Assembly (NCBI RefSeq): GCF_001314605.1
Contig: NZ_LIHP01000003.1
Coordinates: 62,001-126,000 of the forward strand
Length of the DNA stretch: 64,000 bases
Direction: 5' to 3'
Source of the DNA: Marinobacter sp. HL-58
GTDB lineage: Bacteria > Pseudomonadota > Gammaproteobacteria > Pseudomonadales > Oleiphilaceae
The translations under genes were made by a program, and so were the position numbers. The notes under the pieces were generated by a model. That model was given only the letters and a program-made list of their open reading frames with translations, had not been told where the DNA came from and did not search any database. Below, one piece after another: positions 59,621 through 64,000 of the stretch (the stretch's first letter is position 1; every line of letters begins with the position of its first letter).

Positions 59621-61237
59621 TCAACTCATGCCGTAAATTGATTCTGTAGACACCGAATAGCGGGTTGGTGTTACAGACACCAGCTCGCGAGCGCCAGGTG
59701 TGTTCTGGTAGAGATCAATAAGCTCCTGCATTTCCCGGCTTCTAGGATCATCTGCGCCATAACCGTCGAATCCCGCCATCAGCACTCTACTTGCGCATCC
59801 GCTTGTCGCTATTGCGAGTGCGTAAGCCACTACTAAGGCTGTCGGTAAAGTACAAGAAAATTGGCTGAACGCGAAGCGTCCTCTCTCTATTTCCAGTCCA
59901 AAATCCAGAACTTCTTTACCCTTCAAAGATGTTTTTACATCGTCAGGAAGCATCGACCACGGAGTTACCAGTGGCTGAGGTAGCAGTGTGTGGGCCTCAC
60001 AGTCAGCAAGCAGACGAACCGGGTGGCACGCAACCCGCAAGTCAATCAGATCAGGGAGAAGTGCAGCTTGAGTATTCAATGCAATTACAACGGGCCTGTT
60101 TTTCCGAACGTATTTGTCAAGGGCCCACTTATGGCGCTCCACACCCGGCCCGGTTCCTAGCAGCAAGACCTCCCGACCCTCAATCAGTGTGGCGGGATTC
60201 CAGTCGCCCTCCCGATTCTGTCCGTAAAAATGTCGGGCGGCATCAAGCGTGTGTATACTGAATTTCTTACCGCCCTCAACCCGCAAGTGATCGATGGCTG
60301 AAAGAATATCTTCTTCATCGTAACGGGAGTCGCTCAACATTTCCTGTATATAGGTAGGGTGGATTCCATATTTCCCGGCGAGGTAATAGTAAGGATTGGT
60401 TCCCCACCCATACCGCTCCTGCATAGGCCTGAACTCTTGTCGAATCAGCTGCATCAGGGGGACCAGGCTGATTCGTTTTCCACGGAGATCCGCAACTTCA
60501 ATTGCTAGTTCCTCAGTCTTTGCGTTACCGGGGCCACGGCCCATGCCAGTAACCGTTGCATCGATCCAGGTAACCCCCTCAGACAGTGCGGTCAATGTAT
60601 TCTGAAGTGCCATCCCCAGATTATCGTGGGTATGGATGCCCAACGCGCCACTCCAATAATTACGCAACCAACGAATAATTCTGAGAGTTTGTTCCGGCCC
60701 CATGCTGCCCATACTATCTGCAAAGTACAGCGCTTCTATCGGATACACGGTCGCCTCGCGTGCAAGTGCCTCCACCTCAGCCTGCTGCCGATCTGCTACC
60801 TGCATGAGGTTAAAGCCTACCCGGTACCCTTGATCATGCAGCCATACACTGGCAGGGAGGGCTTTAGAGAATTCGTGAACATGACAGGCAACTCTCACCA
60901 GATCAACCGGGGAGTCGTCAGCATGTACGGGGAACATCCTTTGCAGACTGTCCTCCATGGGTGTGCCATCAACCAATTCAGCCGCATTGACCATCACGCC
61001 AACCGACAGGTTATCGGGAATTGGTAAGCTTTCGAGAAATTCGTCGGTCGAAAAAGCGCATGGCCCTTTGAACCCACCACCCCGGAGGGTTCTCAGACCC
61101 AGCTCCACGATATCAACGCCAGCAACTCCCATTGCTTCAAGATATCGACCAATCAAGTTCGACTCGAAGTCCCACGCATTGTAGTAACCACCATCTCTGA
61201 GCGTGCAGTCAATGAATGTGATGCTTGCGTTGTTCAT
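59621..61237 (-). CDS. DRE-TIM aldolase fused to a second Rossmann-like domain
   Basis: 538-residue two-domain protein. The N-terminal part (1 to about 300) is an HMGL-like metal-dependent aldolase: FIDCTLRDGGYYNAWDF (catalytic R14 and metal ligand D15), VDIVELGLR near 43, YFADSMGSM near 170, metal-binding H-x-H in GIHTHDNLGM near 200, and TVTGMGRGPGNAKTEELA near 230. From about 350 a second domain begins EVLLLGTGPGVERHKWAL, with VVIALNTQAALLPDLIDLRVACHP and VLMAGFDGYGADD. It resembles DUF115/sialyltransferase-like folds. Aldolases of this class join pyruvate to aldehydes, so synthesis of a 3-deoxy-2-ulosonic acid is plausible. The function is unassigned. Confidence 0.8.
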   Translation of the reverse strand: MNNASITFIDCTLRDGGYYNAWDFESNLIGRYLEAMGVAGVDIVELGLRTLRGGGFKGPCAFSTDEFLESLPIPDNLSVGVMVNAAELVDGTPMEDSLQRMFPVHADDSPVDLVRVACHVHEFSKALPASVWLHDQGYRVGFNLMQVADRQQAEVEALAREATVYPIEALYFADSMGSMGPEQTLRIIRWLRNYWSGALGIHTHDNLGMALQNTLTALSEGVTWIDATVTGMGRGPGNAKTEELAIEVADLRGKRISLVPLMQLIRQEFRPMQERYGWGTNPYYYLAGKYGIHPTYIQEMLSDSRYDEEDILSAIDHLRVEGGKKFSIHTLDAARHFYGQNREGDWNPATLIEGREVLLLGTGPGVERHKWALDKYVRKNRPVVIALNTQAALLPDLIDLRVACHPVRLLADCEAHTLLPQPLVTPWSMLPDDVKTSLKGKEVLDFGLEIERGRFAFSQFSCTLPTALVVAYALAIATSGCASRVLMAGFDGYGADDPRSREMQELIDLYQNTPGARELVSVTPTRYSVSTESIYGMS

Positions 61238-61263
61238 CGGATGTACTCACTTGGAACCATCAT

Positions 61264-61950
61264 TTAAATTCGCGAGATACCAGCGCGCATCAAGGCTTCT
61301 GCAATCTGGAAGTCTTCTTCCCAGTCGATATCAAAGCCCTGGATCTTATCCAGCTTATATTTGAACGGATTTGTTCCAATCCTGTCCTTTCGTTCGCGAT
61401 ATACATTCACAGGAGCCACAAAGGCACCGCTATTCACTTCATAGAGTGGGGTCAACGTTTGAGTTCTGGGCCACTTTTCCACGCTGCGATCATAGTTCAC
61501 CGGTCCCGCATCATCCCAAATAAAGCCGTGAAGTTCGGTAACCGTCATCAAAGAATCATACCCATTCTCAAGTTCGCGGAGATAGACCCTTAATAATTCA
61601 TCGTACTGTCCGGCTCCAATAAAAGGCGATGTCACGTGAGTCCAGACCAGGTGCCCTTCGTCTACCTGAGAGCCTGCATACTCGATTAACTCATCTGTAC
61701 TGGTACTGTTGGAGGCAAGTGACTCGTCGCGGGGCCTTACTTCAAGACGATCCGCCCCCAAAGAGGCTGCGAACTCCAGAATCTCCTCGTCATTAGTAGA
61801 GAGAATAACTCGATCGATCATCGTCGTGGATAGAAGCTGATCCAGTTTTATTTCCAGCAGCCCAAACGATTTGCCCGCAATTGTTCGGATATTTTTCCTC
61901 GGAACTCGTTCACTGCCTTTCCGACACGGCAAAAAACAGGTAATAGTCAA
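61264..61950 (-). CDS. NeuA-like acylneuraminate/CMP-sugar cytidylyltransferase
   Basis: 228-residue nucleotidyltransferase of the acylneuraminate cytidylyltransferase family: ITCFLPCRKGSERVPRKNIR (3-22), DRVILSTNDEEILEFAASLG near 46, and WTHVTSPFIGAGQYDELL near 103. The C-terminus has INPFKYKL-like and DKIQGFDIDWEEDFQIAEAL segments typical of NeuA/PseF/LegF. It is distinct from the KdsB-like enzyme two genes downstream, so the operon encodes two CMP-sugar activating enzymes. Confidence 0.85.
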   Translation of the reverse strand: MTITCFLPCRKGSERVPRKNIRTIAGKSFGLLEIKLDQLLSTTMIDRVILSTNDEEILEFAASLGADRLEVRPRDESLASNSTSTDELIEYAGSQVDEGHLVWTHVTSPFIGAGQYDELLRVYLRELENGYDSLMTVTELHGFIWDDAGPVNYDRSVEKWPRTQTLTPLYEVNSGAFVAPVNVYRERKDRIGTNPFKYKLDKIQGFDIDWEEDFQIAEALMRAGISRI

Positions 61951-61990
61951 TTTACTACCCCAAATACGTAGCAGTTTGGTAAAAGAGAAG

Positions 61991-63295
61991 TCACTGGGAC
62001 CTTCCCCTTAGATTCTCCCTGGCTATTGCGCCATGCCCTTCCTGAAGACGCTTAATGTAATCGCGCTCATCGCTTGCCATAACTTCACAGAAACGCTCGT
62101 CACCATCAATAAGCCTTCGAGACCAAGCAAGCTTCGCCCAACGAAACTGCATTAAAGGGTCATGAGTTTTTGCAAAGGAATGCGAATAGTTAATTTCTTC
62201 CCCACCTGGTTGCGAATAGCCGCGGTATCGACCTGCAGTAAGCATTAAGTCGGTATTGAACACTTTGACGGTTGCAGGCGCAAACCTCAGTAAATCGAAT
62301 ATGGCATTAGGCCCGGCATTGAACTCACTGTCAAAAAGTAACCATTGAAGGTTCATCAGCACCCGTCCGGTGGTGGTATATCGGCCAAGGAGCCGATACC
62401 CTTTGCCTTTCACAAAAACAGGAAATGGTATATCAGAAATAAAGGCGGGGTTTGTTTTCCGGGCAATAAACTTTGCCTGTTGTAGATTGAAGTAGGAAAT
62501 ATCGACCCGACTTCCCTGCGTATCGGGATCCCGTCCCCCTGGGCCACCACGATAATTGAACTTCGCGACAAGATCGAATCCGTCGATTTCAGGACCATTG
62601 GGCGACCGGGTCGGTACAGGCCCCACCAGAGCAATGCTTGCACCCTGCGTGGCCTTCAGCACTTCAGCCTCAACAGGAAACTTGTCTGGCCGAAGGTATG
62701 CCAATGGCCTTTCGCTATCCAGCAACCGAAGCAACCAGTCAGCATGTTCCATAAGATCCGGATCATCCCCTTTTTGACGAAGGCCATTCAATACAGTGCG
62801 CGCCTCGTCAAAGGAGCCCCTTTCAATCAACACCGACATCGCATGCCGAAGGGTATCTATCGATGCATCATCGGCCTCTGCTTCGACCAATACAGCTAGT
62901 TCAGCCCGCTGCCGGAGCTCAATGCCAACCACAAAGAGCCCGGAAATCAAACAAATACGATACAACTCGAGCCAATCGCGATAACCCAACTCGCCAACCG
63001 ACAACTCTCTGCACATCTTCAGCAGTATTGCTTCTTTAGCCACGTAACTCGCATCGTCGGCGGCCACTGCATCGGCGTACGCCGACCACCATGCGCGCCC
63101 AACCGTGATCAAGCGCTGGTTCCCGGTCCTTGCAAGAGCCCGCTCAATCCGCCCGAAATCAGCGTCAGAAAATCCTGTCTTGCAATGACTTATAACTCCC
63201 GTCAGCCCTTGAGCCAGAAGTGTAAGACGACGATCCCGACTCTGAAGCGATTTCCGCCTCAGCAGGTACCAAGTCTTATCAATCCATATCGACAT
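61991..63295 (-). CDS. GT29 (sialyltransferase)-like protein with helical N-terminal domain
   Basis: 434-residue protein. The N-terminal half (about 10-205) is helical and TPR-like. From about 220 a sialylmotif-L-like segment appears: ASIALVGPVPTRSPNG, then PEIDGFDLVAKFNYRGG and GSRVDISYFN, matching the GT29 pattern G-x..EID..D.V...N...G.R.D. Later FAPATVKVFNTDLML and SFAKTHDPLMQFRWAKLAW could correspond to the motif S and VS regions, with a histidine. GT29 enzymes use CMP-activated sugars, in accord with the two CMP-sugar synthetases next door. The ATG at 63295 has GGGAG 5 nt upstream and overlaps the ligase gene by 17 nt. Confidence 0.72.
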   Translation of the reverse strand: MSIWIDKTWYLLRRKSLQSRDRRLTLLAQGLTGVISHCKTGFSDADFGRIERALARTGNQRLITVGRAWWSAYADAVAADDASYVAKEAILLKMCRELSVGELGYRDWLELYRICLISGLFVVGIELRQRAELAVLVEAEADDASIDTLRHAMSVLIERGSFDEARTVLNGLRQKGDDPDLMEHADWLLRLLDSERPLAYLRPDKFPVEAEVLKATQGASIALVGPVPTRSPNGPEIDGFDLVAKFNYRGGPGGRDPDTQGSRVDISYFNLQQAKFIARKTNPAFISDIPFPVFVKGKGYRLLGRYTTTGRVLMNLQWLLFDSEFNAGPNAIFDLLRFAPATVKVFNTDLMLTAGRYRGYSQPGGEEINYSHSFAKTHDPLMQFRWAKLAWSRRLIDGDERFCEVMASDERDYIKRLQEGHGAIARENLRGRSQ

Positions 63296-64000
63296 CGCGG
63301 CTCCCGTTGAAACACTCCTGATCTTTCCTGTTCCTGACCGCAGACTCCTCTGCTCTGATCGCTCCCCAGATAAAGATGACCATGAATGCAAACATCATCA
63401 CGCCGATGTTCCTCTCAAGCATACTCTGCGTCAGGTTCACAATTGCATGCAGCGCAACGAAAAAGCTGCCACCGAGCGCTAATGCCTGCACAGACGCAGA
63501 TTCAGATCGTGCTCTCTGCAAGAACAGGATGAACGGAACAACCAATAGCATCAGATAGCAGGTAAGGCCAATCAAGCCATATCGTGCCATGACATCTACA
63601 TATTGGTTATGCAGGTGTCGGAAATTTTCGACAGCAGGATGTATTCTCTGATCCGCAACAAGCTCAGCAATGACTGCATCAGTTCCACCAGGCCCAGAAC
63701 CAATCAAGGGATTACGTATAAAAGCAGTCATCCCAGCCTTCCACATATCCAGTCGCAAACCGACTGAGGTCCCGTTACGACCTTCTTCGTAGTAATCAAC
63801 AAACTCATCAACGGCTACTTGCGCCCTTTTCTCGACCATATCAACCTGCAAAAGTGCCGAGAAGCCAACGACCACGAGCGATAGCAGCACAAAGGAGATT
63901 AGCTTTTTCCTGAAAATCGGCTGCCAGAACACATAGACGGCGATAACTGCAATAAAAGGTACCGCAATCCACCCACTTCGGGTCCCCGAAACAAGCGAGG
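63279..64000 (-). CDS. O-antigen ligase / polymerase (Wzy_C), C-terminal part, cut by window edge
   Basis: At least 240 residues, open beyond the window end. The Wzy_C signature SGTRSGWIAVP is visible at the edge. Membrane helices follow, then a periplasmic loop with LRLDMWKAGMTAFIRNPLIGSGPGG and HNQYVDVMARYGLIGL (conserved R, GxGPG and H residues of WaaL-type ligases). More membrane helices follow to the basic tail. It joins O-chains to lipid A-core, or polymerises them. It is the most upstream visible gene of the minus-strand glycan operon. Confidence 0.88.
   Translation of the reverse strand, partial: SLVSGTRSGWIAVPFIAVIAVYVFWQPIFRKKLISFVLLSLVVVGFSALLQVDMVEKRAQVAVDEFVDYYEEGRNGTSVGLRLDMWKAGMTAFIRNPLIGSGPGGTDAVIAELVADQRIHPAVENFRHLHNQYVDVMARYGLIGLTCYLMLLVVPFILFLQRARSESASVQALALGGSFFVALHAIVNLTQSMLERNIGVMMFAFMVIFIWGAIRAEESAVRNRKDQECFNGSRDVDMD

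Overview
The window looks like a chromosomal segment of a marine gammaproteobacterium, most likely Marinobacter or a close relative. This is inferred from conserved gene order and protein character, not from a database search. Housekeeping blocks include aroK-aroB beside pilMNOPQ and ponA, rpmE-priA-argS-SPOR protein-hslVU, ptsP-rppH, and nudF-yqiB-cpdA beside tolC. GC content is fairly high throughout, except in a few AT-richer accessory genes.

Layout. 1-6.2 kb (minus strand): shikimate genes aroK and aroB (aroB cut by the window edge) behind the type IV pilus assembly operon pilMNOPQ. 6.4-8.9 kb: penicillin-binding protein 1A. 9-10.7 kb: malic enzyme and ribosomal protein L31. 11-17.6 kb (plus): priA, argS, an FtsN-like SPOR protein, and the HslVU protease. 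17.7-21.9 kb (minus): a patatin-like protein lacking the usual serine, ptsP and rppH. 22-28 kb: a HAD phosphatase, a 23S rRNA methyltransferase, gcvH, and divergent metR/metE with a clear MetR operator.

28-40 kb is an accessory island built around an orphan type VI secretion vgrG. In transcription order (right to left) it holds a VgrG with a C-terminal GH24 lysozyme domain, split by a frameshift; a small lipoprotein that is a candidate immunity protein; a DUF4123 adaptor; a 1034-residue unrecognised candidate effector; and a Sel1-repeat candidate immunity protein. Beside it are a SUMF1-type lipoprotein and a decayed tandem duplicate of it. No T6SS sheath, Hcp or PAAR genes are in the window, so this is a cargo island served by machinery elsewhere.

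40-47.6 kb returns to the core genome: cpdA, yqiB, nudF, thiC under a TPP riboswitch, tolC and waaA. From 47.6 kb to the end is a lipopolysaccharide / surface-glycan region: two LpxL-type acyltransferases, an ELM1-family protein, five glycosyltransferases, a YrbL-type kinase, an SGNH-fold protein with cysteine at the nucleophile position, and a ParB-like protein. Converging from the right is a minus-strand operon with an O-antigen ligase, a GT29 (sialyltransferase)-like protein, a NeuA-like CMP-sugar synthetase, a DRE-TIM aldolase fused to a second domain, a KdsB-like CMP-sugar synthetase and a HAD phosphatase. I read this operon as a possible route for making, activating and transferring an unusual 3-deoxy-2-ulosonic acid. 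It is the most interesting candidate system here.

Three long hairpins (22.8, 24.3 and 42.7 kb) share a conserved 52-54 nt loop but have unrelated, perfectly self-complementary arms. Each lies 20-30 nt after a stop codon in the same orientation relative to the gene, which suggests an interspersed 3'-UTR element family.
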